The notes below the pieces were generated by a model that was not told the DNA's origin, did no database searches, and worked only from the letters and a program-made list of their open reading frames with translations. Shown piece after piece: positions 47,451 through 56,080 of a stretch of 64,000 bases of DNA (position 1 is the stretch's first letter; every line of letters begins with the position of its first letter). The position numbers and the translations under genes are program-made. Source of the stretch: Fluctibacter corallii (GTDB lineage Bacteria; Pseudomonadota; Gammaproteobacteria; Enterobacterales; Alteromonadaceae); NCBI RefSeq assembly GCF_025751585.1, contig NZ_JAOWKX010000005.1, positions 323,423 to 387,422 of the forward strand, in the 5' to 3' direction.

Positions 47451-47684
47451 ATGCAAGAAGGTATAACTCAAAACCCCGAGCGTTTAGTCAATGCACTTGT
47501 GAGGTATCGTTCTGACCTGTTAACGCCAGGTTTTATAGAGGAGCATGGAACCCTTGCAGTAGACAGTATTTTTCGTGTGCTCTCTATCAATGCTGGTGAA
47601 GCCCCCAGTGTTTTGGCGGAAATTCCAGGAACGCCATTTACCCGAGAAATAGCGATCGAGCACATTGAGGTAATGAATGCGTAA
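47451..47684 (+). CDS. Small conserved-looking protein of unknown function (77 residues)
   Basis: I do not recognise this protein. The coding call rests on a clean ATG frame in a place with its own TATAAT upstream and a strong terminator downstream. The sequence is balanced and globular: an N-terminal helix (NPERLVNALVRYRSDLL), a Gly turn, then AVDSIFRVLSINAGEAPSVLAEIPGTPFTREIAIEHIEV, which looks like mixed alpha/beta. It has no Cys, no signal and no transmembrane segment. GAGG lies 17 bases upstream, too far for a good Shine-Dalgarno. It is not in an obvious operon: yaiI ends 168 bases before it and the aminotransferase is convergent. Confidence 0.65.
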   Translation: MQEGITQNPERLVNALVRYRSDLLTPGFIEEHGTLAVDSIFRVLSINAGEAPSVLAEIPGTPFTREIAIEHIEVMNA

Positions 47685-47723
47685 ACCTTAAGGGTTAAAC
47701 TAACGATTACATTGTAGATTCAA

Positions 47724-47753
47724 AAAAGGCCGCTTAATAAAAAGCGGCCTTTT
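47724..47753. terminator. Bidirectional terminator after the 77-residue gene
   Basis: A 12-bp perfect stem AAAAGGCCGCTT / AAGCGGCCTTTT with a 6-base A/T loop (47736-47741), between convergent genes. Confidence 0.95.
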
Positions 47754-47790
47754 GCATTTTAATCGACGAATTGTTGTCTGTATTTAGGCG

Positions 47791-48981
47791 TTAAAGCACC
47801 GATACAAGGGCTTTTGCGAGCGCATCTACATTACCTCGACTAATGCCAGCAATGTTGACACGGCTTGAGTCTACGAAGTAAACGCTATGTTCATCACGTA
47901 CCTTTTTAACTTGCTCAGGTGAAATACACAAGAAGCTAAACATCCCTTTTTGCTGAGTCACAAAGGAGAAGTCTTTAGAAGCGCCATTTTCAGCTAGTTT
48001 GTCTACGAGAAGTTGACGCAGCGTTTGCATACGTGTTCTCATTTCATTGACTTCATTTGTCCACTGGGCTTTTAACGCTTCGTTATTCAAAATGATGTCT
48101 ACTAACGCACCACCATAAGAGGGTGGCATGGAATAGATGCCTCTGGCTACAGACTGTATTTGTGATTGAACGATATCACGCATAGCGGCGTCGCTCGTGA
48201 TCATTGCAGCAAGACCAACGCGCTCTCTGTATAGACCAAAGTTTTTAGAGCAAGATGCCGCAATAATCACCTCTGGCAAGTTTTCAGCCATTAAACGCAA
48301 TCCATAAGCATCTTCCTCTAAGCCATCTCCAAAGCCCTGATATGCCGTATCAATAAATGGAATAAAGCCAGTTTGTTGGGCAATCCGGAGAACTTCATCC
48401 CATTGCTCGTTGGTTAAATCAGCACCAGTAGGGTTGTGGCAGCAACCATGTAATAGGACAACATCGCCTTTCTTCACTTGTTTTAAGCAATCTACCATTT
48501 CATCGAATTTGATACTGGCAGTAGATTTATCAAAGTAGGGATAGGTCTCAATGTTTAGACCTGCATCGCCTATTAGGGGAATGTGGTTGGCCCAAGTAGG
48601 ATCACTGACCCAAACGGTTGTGTCACTGTTACAGCGTTTGATTAATTCAGCTAAAATTCTAAGCGCACCGCAGCCCCCTGGTGATTGCACAGCCGCGACG
48701 CGGTTTGATAATAGTGCTTTGCTTTCTTTACCAAGCAGTAACGTTAGCATACCCGTAATAAAGCCCGGCACACCTTGCGGTGTAATGTAGGTTTTAGATA
48801 TTTCTGATTCCAACAGCACCGACTGGGCTTTAATAACGGAATCTAAAATGGGCGTATTGCCGTTCTCATCTTTATAAACGCCTACTCCCAAATCGATTTT
48901 ATTCGGGTTTGGATCAGCTTTGTATGCAGCCGACAGCCCAAGAATGGGATCGGCGGGTATTTTGGGTAGTACTTCAAACAT
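47791..48981 (-). CDS. Aromatic/aspartate aminotransferase, class I
   Basis: This 396-residue PLP enzyme of the AspC/TyrB group carries NKIDLGVGVYKDENGNTPIL, the substrate loop SPGGCGALR, VSDPTWANH, LLHGCCHNPTGADLT (NPTG binds the PLP-side Asn), FIDTAYQGFGDG and the Schiff-base lysine in SCSKNFGLYRERVG. The C-terminal Arg that binds the alpha-carboxylate lies in NIAGISRGNVDAL. It transfers amino groups between aromatic amino acids or aspartate and 2-oxoglutarate. TyrB and AspC cannot be told apart here by eye. Confidence 0.93.
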   Translation of the reverse strand: MFEVLPKIPADPILGLSAAYKADPNPNKIDLGVGVYKDENGNTPILDSVIKAQSVLLESEISKTYITPQGVPGFITGMLTLLLGKESKALLSNRVAAVQSPGGCGALRILAELIKRCNSDTTVWVSDPTWANHIPLIGDAGLNIETYPYFDKSTASIKFDEMVDCLKQVKKGDVVLLHGCCHNPTGADLTNEQWDEVLRIAQQTGFIPFIDTAYQGFGDGLEEDAYGLRLMAENLPEVIIAASCSKNFGLYRERVGLAAMITSDAAMRDIVQSQIQSVARGIYSMPPSYGGALVDIILNNEALKAQWTNEVNEMRTRMQTLRQLLVDKLAENGASKDFSFVTQQKGMFSFLCISPEQVKKVRDEHSVYFVDSSRVNIAGISRGNVDALAKALVSVL

Positions 48982-49055
48982 GGTAGCCTCAATGACATAG
49001 AATTCCTTGGCGTCATTATGCCATTACGTGGATAAATTACGAGGCTCTAATCTAT

Positions 49056-49823
49056 CTATTTTAATGAAAAAGAAACATTTTTTTGTAAAGCACATTGCCC
49101 GTTTTTGTCAAAGGTTCGCTCCAACCACAATACGGTTTCATTTTTGTCTATGGTTAACAGAGTTGAAGAGCGCGTGCCATAGTTCTCAAGCTGAATGAAT
49201 ATTGATGATAGGGCTTTTTCCAGCTCAAAAGGCACGCCTGTATCGGGTAAGTGCGTATCGCTCGCTACTTGACCATTTTTTAATAAGTTAAAAAGAGAGG
49301 TGTGGTTAAGTGGCGTAGATGACATACAAGCACGCTTAAGATCGTTGATGCCAGACTGCATCTTGGGCCATTGGCTATGAATATCGCCATTAGAGATACT
49401 ATGCACGCCAGCGCTTAAATGTACCGCCTCGTTGGTGATGTTGTTGTAAACTTGCAGGTTTCGCCAATTGCCAAACAGTAAATTATATCCGTTGTATTCC
49501 CCGCGGGTTTGTTTGAGCAATTCGAGATAGTCATCGTCTTTATTTGGCTTTGTTAAATAGTCTAATGTTAAATATCCGCGGCTTGTCATGTTTGATTTTA
49601 CTAAGCGCGGATCCCGAAAATTAGTCAACGCACTAAATTTTCCTGTTTTGGACATGCCCATCCATGTGCCACCGGCTTCGCGATCTTTTCCGGCCAAAAG
49701 TTCAGGTTGTGCTCTCCAAAATTGTGACGGTTCAGTGGGGCGTGCATAAAATTCATCTCGATTTGCTGCAACAATCAGTGGGTAATCGGGATGCTGTTCA
49801 ATAGCGAGAAACAAAATGCACAT
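49056..49823 (-). CDS. NRDE (TANGO2-like) family protein
   Basis: This 255-residue protein begins MCILFLA and then has the name-giving motif in VAANRDEFYARPTEPSQFW, followed by LLAGKDREAGGTWMGMSKTGKFSALTNFR. The invariant Cys at position 2 would become an Ntn-type nucleophile after Met removal. The fold is an Ntn hydrolase-like one. Animal TANGO2 has been linked to heme or lipid handling; the bacterial role is unknown. It lies alone between the aminotransferase and a divergent PLP enzyme gene. Confidence 0.92.
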   Translation of the reverse strand: MCILFLAIEQHPDYPLIVAANRDEFYARPTEPSQFWRAQPELLAGKDREAGGTWMGMSKTGKFSALTNFRDPRLVKSNMTSRGYLTLDYLTKPNKDDDYLELLKQTRGEYNGYNLLFGNWRNLQVYNNITNEAVHLSAGVHSISNGDIHSQWPKMQSGINDLKRACMSSTPLNHTSLFNLLKNGQVASDTHLPDTGVPFELEKALSSIFIQLENYGTRSSTLLTIDKNETVLWLERTFDKNGQCALQKNVSFSLK

Positions 49824-50036
49824 AATTTACGGACTTTTAAATAGGGGATGATTGATTATATATTTGGTGATGCAGAGTTATACTTCAAGCCTATTATTTT
49901 AATGTTGCTGCACAATTACAGCTTTGCGAGAAATTCCATTATTCAAAGTCAACAGATTTGGGGTATTGTGGTATCGTAAAATTGGAAAATCATTCTTTTT
50001 ACAGCCCACACTGAAATAATAAATTGGAGTAAATGC

Positions 50037-51281
50037 GTGTCATATAAAGGCATCACAACGAAATTGGTTCACGCTGACCGTAAACTCAATAAACCTGCCA
50101 ATGGCGCGGTTCATTATCCCACGAGCAATTCCGTTTTATTTGAATACGAGGATGTTCAAGATTTAGTGGATGTTTTCCAAGGAAAGCAGGTGGGGCATGT
50201 CTATTCTCGCTCTTCTACTGCGTCGAATGCTGCGCTTCAAACCATTCTCAATAATATGGAGCAAGGTGTTGGGGCGGTGACATTTGCTACTGGTATGGCC
50301 GCCATCTCGTCAACGCTTCTCGCATTATTACGGGCGGGAGATCATATTATTGTCAGCCAGTTTTTATTTGGTAATACACGCAGCTTCATAGAAACCCTGA
50401 GTCAATTTGGTGTTGAAGTCAGCTTGGTTGATGTAACAGATGTGCAAGCGGTTGAAAGAGAGGTTAAAAACAATACTCGAGCCGTGTACGTGGAAACAAT
50501 AGCGAATCCTGTCACGCAGGTGGCCGACTTGGGCGCTATTGGCCAATTATGCGCAAACAGTGGGCTTTTGTTCCTTGTAGATAATACGATGACACCCAGT
50601 TTGGTGTTTGATGCCAAAGGCGTGCAAGCCTCTATTACCATGACATCACTAACCAAGTACGTGGCGGGGCATGGCAATGTGCTGGGAGGTGTTATTGTCG
50701 ATACTGGGCTATTCGATTGGTCACATTATCCCAATATTTTGCCCATGTACCAAAAAGGGGAGCCTTCTCAGTGGGGGCTTACGCAAATTCGTAAACGCGG
50801 CTTACGCGATCTTGGCGCGACGCTACCACCGCAGTCTGCACACCAAATATCTATTGGTTTAGAAACCATGGCAATGCGGATACAGCGCGTGTGCGAAAAT
50901 GCATTGCGGCTTGCTACCTACCTACATAGTCACGATGCTGTTGAGCAGGTGTACTACCCAGGATTGAGCGATCACCCTCAGCATTTTATTGCCAGAGAGA
51001 TGTTTAATGGTACTTATGGGGGGATTTTCAGTATTGTTTTACGAGATGACATCGATGCTCACCGTTTCCTCAATCAGCTGTCTTTAGTGATTTGTGCAAC
51101 CCATTTAGGTGATACACGAACCTTAGCATTACCTGTTGCAAGTACGATTTTTTATGAAAATACACCTGAGGAACGAGCAAAAATGGGGATTCATGACAAC
51201 ATGATCCGTTTTTCAGTGGGAATTGAAGATATCGAAGATATCGTTAGCGACTTTGAACACGCATTTGCTCATTTTATATAA
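50037..51281 (+). CDS. Cys/Met metabolism PLP-dependent enzyme (cystathionine gamma-synthase family)
   Basis: This 414-residue enzyme starts with GTG (50037), backed by GGAG 7 bases upstream. Family landmarks are YSRSSTASNAALQ (the YSR motif), FATGMAAISSTLLALL (phosphate-binding GMAA), LVDNTMTPSLVFD and the Schiff-base lysine K207 in TSLTKYVAGHGNVLGG. The C-terminal LGDTRTLALPVASTIF and RFSVGIEDIEDI fix the family. Members include cystathionine gamma-synthase, O-succinylhomoserine sulfhydrylase and methionine gamma-lyase. The sequence alone does not separate them, and no other met gene is nearby. A 27-base perfect palindrome follows. Confidence 0.9.
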   Translation: MSYKGITTKLVHADRKLNKPANGAVHYPTSNSVLFEYEDVQDLVDVFQGKQVGHVYSRSSTASNAALQTILNNMEQGVGAVTFATGMAAISSTLLALLRAGDHIIVSQFLFGNTRSFIETLSQFGVEVSLVDVTDVQAVEREVKNNTRAVYVETIANPVTQVADLGAIGQLCANSGLLFLVDNTMTPSLVFDAKGVQASITMTSLTKYVAGHGNVLGGVIVDTGLFDWSHYPNILPMYQKGEPSQWGLTQIRKRGLRDLGATLPPQSAHQISIGLETMAMRIQRVCENALRLATYLHSHDAVEQVYYPGLSDHPQHFIAREMFNGTYGGIFSIVLRDDIDAHRFLNQLSLVICATHLGDTRTLALPVASTIFYENTPEERAKMGIHDNMIRFSVGIEDIEDIVSDFEHAFAHFI

Positions 51282-51300
51282 GCAATTTAGTCTGTACTAA

Positions 51301-51327
51301 AGCCAGTTCAAATAATTTGAACTGGCT
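51301..51327. repeat. Perfect 27-base palindrome
   Basis: AGCCAGTTCAAAT (51301-51313), a single A, then its exact reverse complement ATTTGAACTGGCT (51315-51327). No T-run follows on either strand (the nearest T7 starts at 51344). It could end the PLP enzyme transcript, or be an operator for the azoreductase-like gene 72 bases on. Confidence 0.75.
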
Positions 51328-51399
51328 CCTCAAAATTCTCCGATTTTTTTACTTTGTCTCACCCTGTAATCTGCATCCATCGCAATTGGAGGACAGATT

Positions 51400-51999
51400 A
51401 TGAAACGCGTTTTAGCCATTTACACTGGTATTCACCCAGATCAAAGCCATTCATCAAAAATGGTGAATGCTGTTATCGATATGATGCAAGCAAAAGAGAG
51501 TACGCAGGCCGCTCAACGAGATGTTGCCCAAAACCCTATTCCTCATTTAGAGCAGGAAGAAATGGAAGCGTGGATAACACCCATTGAGCAACGTACTGAA
51601 AAACAGCAAAATCTTGCAAGCTTATCAGACACATTGATTGCCGAGCTGCAAGATGCCGACACGTTAGTCATTGGCATGCCGATGTATAACTTTGGTGTAC
51701 CATCAACCTTTAAGGCGTGGATTGATCGTGTGGCGAGAGCTGGGATTACATTCAAATATACAGAGCAGGGGCCTGAAGGGCTACTAGGCAACAAAAAGGT
51801 TATTATTGTCGCTACGCGAGGCGGCTATTACGCCGGAACGGAGAAAGATTCTCAAACTCAATATTTAAAAGATGTATTTAATTTTTTAGGCATCAATGAT
51901 GTAAATTTCTTTTACGCAGAAGGACTTGCAATGGGCGAGGAACGCGTAAGTGACGTTTACCGAACGTTTGATAAAAAAATTTCGGAACTAATTAAATGA
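51400..51999 (+). CDS. FMN-dependent NADH-azoreductase-like flavodoxin-fold protein
   Basis: This 199-residue protein has the flavodoxin-like fold of AzoR. An N-terminal strand and phosphate loop (YTGIHPDQSHSSKMVNAVID) are followed by LVIGMPMYNFGVPSTFKAWIDRVARAGITFKYTEQGPEGLLGNKK, the family hallmark that binds FMN and shapes the active site, and VATRGGYYAGT. It would reduce quinones or azo compounds using NADH. A strong GGAGG is 8 bases upstream. A terminator follows. Confidence 0.92.
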   Translation: MKRVLAIYTGIHPDQSHSSKMVNAVIDMMQAKESTQAAQRDVAQNPIPHLEQEEMEAWITPIEQRTEKQQNLASLSDTLIAELQDADTLVIGMPMYNFGVPSTFKAWIDRVARAGITFKYTEQGPEGLLGNKKVIIVATRGGYYAGTEKDSQTQYLKDVFNFLGINDVNFFYAEGLAMGEERVSDVYRTFDKKISELIK

Positions 52000-52092
52000 G
52001 GTGGTGCCTAAATTAATGCTGTTAGCTTTGCAATCATCTTTTGTGTGTGATGTTTGCAGCTATAGTGTGTTCCAAGTTGAGTGTGCTTATTC

Positions 52093-52118
52093 GCCCCGCA
52101 TCCCCGCGGGGCTTTTTT
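52093..52118 (+). terminator. Terminator after the azoreductase-like gene
   Basis: GCCCCGC pairs with GCGGGGC around loop ATCCCC, with six T after the stem. The glutathione peroxidase gene is convergent, ending at 52133. Confidence 0.95.
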
Positions 52119-52132
52119 ATGTGAAAAAATAC

Positions 52133-52675
52133 TTACAGGCGAATTGCGCGTTCGATGTCTTCAATAAACTCTTTGTCATCTGGTTTGGTAAAAGAAGAAT
52201 AGGATTCCACAACATCTCCCTCTTTATTCACAAGATATTTGTAAAAGTTCCATTTGGGTGTGGTTCCTGACTTTTTCGCAAGCATTCTATATAAAGGATC
52301 GGCGTCATCTCCCCTGACTGACAGAGGCTCGAACATTGGAAACTGAACGCCATACGTTAATTCGCATAACTCAGCGGTTTTGCCTTCGTCTTTATCTTCC
52401 TGATTAAAGTCGTGAGAAGGAAAGCCCAATACCACCAATCCTTCATCTTTGTAATCAGAATAGAGTTTTTCTAATCCTTCGAATTGAGGCGTAAATCCGC
52501 AATAGCTTGCGGTGTTAACAAATAACAGGGTTTTACCTGAATAGGCTTTACACAAATTGACTGTTTCTTGAGAATTAAGTTTACGTTTCAGAAATTTCAG
52601 TACGTCAGGGCAATCATTAGCTAACGCGGGCGTCGCCGCGATAGCAAACGCGAAAAGGGCCGCCTTGAGTTTCAT
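52133..52675 (-). CDS. Glutathione peroxidase family protein, exported
   Basis: This 180-residue protein has a signal peptide (MKLKAALFAFAIAATPALA, cleaved after residue 19) and the peroxidase motifs NTASYCGFTPQF (C59), LGFPSHDFNQ and PKWNFYKYLVNKEG. I start at 52675, with GGAG 7 bases upstream; the frame extends 36 residues further without reason. In the second motif the usual FPCNQF cysteine is a serine (FPSHDF), unlike the cytoplasmic paralog at 27694 (FPCDQF). A second cysteine (C22 in NDCPDVLK) and C42 might serve as resolving residues. It should detoxify peroxides in the periplasm. Confidence 0.9.
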   Translation of the reverse strand: MKLKAALFAFAIAATPALANDCPDVLKFLKRKLNSQETVNLCKAYSGKTLLFVNTASYCGFTPQFEGLEKLYSDYKDEGLVVLGFPSHDFNQEDKDEGKTAELCELTYGVQFPMFEPLSVRGDDADPLYRMLAKKSGTTPKWNFYKYLVNKEGDVVESYSSFTKPDDKEFIEDIERAIRL

Positions 52676-52896
52676 AGGAGTCTCCATAAAGGTGAATATC
52701 GACATTATTATTAATTCTATTCTGATTAATTTAACCGCTTGCTCGCTATTGCGGTGTGATCTGTATTTTGAATGAAGCAGCATTAGTGATAAGTAGTATT
52801 ACTATCTTTTTACATAAAAATAAGATCACAGGTTTACCTTAAATACCTCATAGGTTTTAATACGCCTGCTAATAAAAAGTCAAATCAGGAATGAGA

Positions 52897-55377
52897 ATGC
52901 ATCAATATACAAAATCGCTATTGATGGCGGCGCTATCGGCAAGTTTGGTGGCTTGTGCGAGCGTGGACAATACCCAAACCGAGCGTGCTGCTTCAAGTAA
53001 CAATAATGTATCGATTATCACACCAGAGATGGCAAAAACGCCAGAACAAGGCACATTAAGCCTCGAAAAAATTATGTCTGACCCAGATTGGCTGGGCCGA
53101 CAGCCTGTCGGTGCTTATTGGCGCTTAGATGGCAATGCCGTGCTTTATTCAAGAAAGCAAGAGGGCTCACCTTTATATGATTTATATGAAAAAGAGCTAC
53201 AAGACAATGGCAACGGCGATGTAGTTGCGTTAAAAAATCTCCACGTAAAAGACTATGGAAATGGCGTATTTAACCGTGACAAACGGTTATATGCTTGGGA
53301 GTTTGAAGGGAATGTGTTTTTTAAAGACGTGAAAACCGGATTGGTCCGTCAATTGACGAAAGACAACCGTAATGCGCACAGCTTGGCATTTCTTCAGGAT
53401 GGTAGAATCTCTTATCATCTGAATGATGCAATAATGGCGGTAAATCCTGCAACGGGACTGGTTGAGAAACTGGTGTCGTGGAAGTATCAGGAAGCACCAA
53501 AAGCAGTAGAGCCGCCACGTGATTACATCGCGCAAGAACAGCAAAAATTGATGCGTGTGGTTGCTAAAAAGCGCAGCGATGCCGAAAAACGTTTTGAGCG
53601 TGAAAAAGCCCTCAGTGCGTCGAATGAATCTATGGCTCCTGACGACTTCTACCTTCCCAAAAACCACAGAACAGTGGCCTCAAGCCTATCTCCCAATGGT
53701 AAATGGGCGGTTGTGGTGAGTGAAGAAGATACACCATGGCGTGGTGACGAAGACATTATGCCAAATTACATTGGTGAAGACGGAAGAATTAAAGCTGAAA
53801 AAGTACGCCGTCGTGTAGCCGAAACAGAACCACAAAGTAATCAAGTTTGGTTGTTAAATCTGGCGTCGGGTGAGCAAAAAGAATTGTCTTATACTGTCCT
53901 TCCTGGCTATAACGAAGATGTGCTAGCGGCAGTGAAAAAAGAGAATGCCGAGGCAAACGGTGAAACCTATACAACCAACCGCCTTCCTCGTGATATCGGC
54001 CTGATGCAAGACTGGGGTTGGTCACAGAACGCTATCCAGTGGAACCGCAACGGCGATCAAGTCGCTATTATGCTTGAGGCGTGGGATAACAAAGATCGTT
54101 GGATTGCGACTGTTGATTTCGACAAAAAAGAATTTGTGCCACAACATCGCTTACATGATGATGCGTGGGTTAACTACACCTTTAATGAATTTGGTTGGTT
54201 AAACAACAGTGATCAGCTGTATTTTTTGTCTGAGCAAAGTGGTTACTCTCACATCTATTTGCTGTCTCCTGGACAAAAAGAACGTCAACTTACAGCAGGT
54301 AAATTTGAGGTGAGTGAGCTGACGTTGGGGGATGCCGACCAGTACATCTACTTCAAAGGTAATAAGAAACATCCTGGTATCTACGAAATTTATCGTGTAA
54401 ACATTGCTTCTGGAAATGTTGAGCAGTTAACTGACTTAAATGGCATGACAGATTATGTGTTAAGTCCAGATCAGTCAAAATTGCTCCTTACTCACTCTAA
54501 GCTAACGATGCCGCCGGAGTTATACGTTAAATCAGTATCGGCCAGTAAGGCTCAAAAAATTACAAATACGGTATCAGATGAGTTTACGTCCATTGATTGG
54601 GTTGAACCGCAAATTGTGCCTGTTCCGTCGAGTCACACAAATGAACCTGTTTATGCGCGTGTGTACTTACCTGAGAATTACCTTCAGGGAGACAAAAATA
54701 AAGCCGTTGTATTCAGCCACGGTGCGGGCTATTTGCAAAATGTGCATTTGGGATGGTCGGGGTACTTCCGTGAGTTTATGTTCCATAGCTTCTTGGTTAG
54801 CCAAGGATATGTTGTGATGGACATGGACTACCGTGCGTCTAAAGGATATGGACGTGATTGGAGAACTGCTATTTATCGACATATGGGTAAGGTAGAAGTA
54901 GAAGACCTTCAAGATGGCGTAAAATGGCTTGGCGAAAACGCAAATGTTGATACAGCGCGAGTAGGGCACTATGGTGGGTCATACGGCGGTTTCATTACCT
55001 TCATGGCAATGTTTACCGATCCTGATTTATTCCAAGCGGGTGCAGCGTTACGTCCAGTGTCTGATTGGGCGCATTATAATCACGGCTATACATCTAACAT
55101 CCTTAATACGCCAGATATTGACCCTATCGCGTATGAACGCAGTTCACCCATATATTTTGCTGAAGGGCTAAATGAGCCGCTACTGATGAATGCACCCATG
55201 GTAGATGACAACGTATTTTTTGTTGATGTTGTCAGATTAGTGCAGCGACTTATTGAGTTGGAAAAGGAAGATTTTGAAACTGCGATTTACCCGGTAGAAG
55301 CCCATGGCTTTGTTCAGCCAAGTTCATGGTTGGATGAATATCGAAGGATCTACAAATTGTTTGAAACTAATCTGTAG
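52897..55377 (+). CDS. S9-family prolyl oligopeptidase-type peptidase, lipoprotein
   Basis: This serine peptidase of about 826 residues has an N-terminal beta-propeller (WD-like blades from ~110 to 520) and a C-terminal alpha/beta hydrolase domain. The nucleophile is S695 in YGGSYGGF; the histidine is in VEAHGFVQPSSW. The signal peptide ends in a lipobox (SLVAC), so it is anchored in the outer membrane or periplasm. ATG 52897 is preferred over 52891, as AGGA lies 6 bases before it. It resembles Alteromonadales secreted S9 peptidases of dipeptidyl-peptidase or acylaminoacyl type; the specificity is not certain. Confidence 0.9.
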   Translation: MHQYTKSLLMAALSASLVACASVDNTQTERAASSNNNVSIITPEMAKTPEQGTLSLEKIMSDPDWLGRQPVGAYWRLDGNAVLYSRKQEGSPLYDLYEKELQDNGNGDVVALKNLHVKDYGNGVFNRDKRLYAWEFEGNVFFKDVKTGLVRQLTKDNRNAHSLAFLQDGRISYHLNDAIMAVNPATGLVEKLVSWKYQEAPKAVEPPRDYIAQEQQKLMRVVAKKRSDAEKRFEREKALSASNESMAPDDFYLPKNHRTVASSLSPNGKWAVVVSEEDTPWRGDEDIMPNYIGEDGRIKAEKVRRRVAETEPQSNQVWLLNLASGEQKELSYTVLPGYNEDVLAAVKKENAEANGETYTTNRLPRDIGLMQDWGWSQNAIQWNRNGDQVAIMLEAWDNKDRWIATVDFDKKEFVPQHRLHDDAWVNYTFNEFGWLNNSDQLYFLSEQSGYSHIYLLSPGQKERQLTAGKFEVSELTLGDADQYIYFKGNKKHPGIYEIYRVNIASGNVEQLTDLNGMTDYVLSPDQSKLLLTHSKLTMPPELYVKSVSASKAQKITNTVSDEFTSIDWVEPQIVPVPSSHTNEPVYARVYLPENYLQGDKNKAVVFSHGAGYLQNVHLGWSGYFREFMFHSFLVSQGYVVMDMDYRASKGYGRDWRTAIYRHMGKVEVEDLQDGVKWLGENANVDTARVGHYGGSYGGFITFMAMFTDPDLFQAGAALRPVSDWAHYNHGYTSNILNTPDIDPIAYERSSPIYFAEGLNEPLLMNAPMVDDNVFFVDVVRLVQRLIELEKEDFETAIYPVEAHGFVQPSSWLDEYRRIYKLFETNL

Positions 55378-55390
55378 ACTGTTTTTCTCT

Positions 55391-55417
55391 AAAGGGACGT
55401 TTTACGTCCCTTTTTTT
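55391..55417 (+). terminator. Terminator after the S9 peptidase gene
   Basis: AAAGGGACGT pairs with ACGTCCCTTT around a TTT loop and is followed by more T. The right part overlaps the stop codon of the convergent rhombosortase gene at 55402-55404. Confidence 0.93.
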
Positions 55418-55992
55418 GTGAGAAAAGGCGATAAACAATAACGCAAAAATAGAAAAGAAAATACGCCGCCTATTGCACCATACAAGTGGGCATCGACAGC
55501 GACATTGGCGTCAATAAGGGAAGCAATGGCCGCATCTGCGCCTACGGTTTGCTCGTATATTAATTTTCCAACTACGCCTACAAGCAATAGCCAGCCACTT
55601 TTCAAACCTTTTGTAATGTCAGATAACGCGCCCCACACGAAAATGCCGTGAAGCGTGCCAGACATTCCCACATACCAATGCAAGTCTTGCGAGAACAAGA
55701 AAATGCCAACCGTTGTGAACAGGCTAGATATCAACCAGACTAGGCTGTATTTTAATGTGGAGTAATGAAAATAGTGAATTTTCCAAAGTAGTAGAAGTCC
55801 TAATCCATTGAGTAATAGGTGATAATGGTTGGTGTGAAGTAAATTTGCCGAAATAAAACGCCAATATTCCCCTTCAAGGATCTTATCTTGTTCGTAAACA
55901 AGCCATACACGGCTATCATCCAGCACGGCGAGTAGAATAGAGAGTGTTAGAAACGCCAATGGCCCAATTAGGTATTTAAGGTGAAAAGACAT
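55402..55992 (-). CDS. rrtA: Rhombosortase (rhomboid-like intramembrane protease)
   Basis: This 196-residue membrane protein has about six transmembrane helices. The rhomboid-like active site is GMSGTLHG (Ser in the fourth helix) with the partner His in VDAHLYGAIGGV. The short length and the SGxLHG motif point to rhombosortase, the enzyme that processes proteins with GlyGly-CTERM tails in marine gammaproteobacteria. No GlyGly-CTERM protein is encoded in this window, so its substrates are elsewhere. The start is the first ATG at 55992. Confidence 0.85.
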   Translation of the reverse strand: MSFHLKYLIGPLAFLTLSILLAVLDDSRVWLVYEQDKILEGEYWRFISANLLHTNHYHLLLNGLGLLLLWKIHYFHYSTLKYSLVWLISSLFTTVGIFLFSQDLHWYVGMSGTLHGIFVWGALSDITKGLKSGWLLLVGVVGKLIYEQTVGADAAIASLIDANVAVDAHLYGAIGGVFSFLFLRYCLSPFLTKKGT

Positions 55993-56080
55993 GCAGAAAT
56001 TTCAGTGTAAGTAATGCCAACCTGCATTATTGCATGGTAAGGTCTTTATATGAAAAAGGAATCTTTGTTAGGGGATAGTT

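Noticed and set aside
52001..52270. 89-residue frame after the azoreductase-like gene
   Set aside because: It runs through a perfect terminator and into the antisense of the glutathione peroxidase gene.
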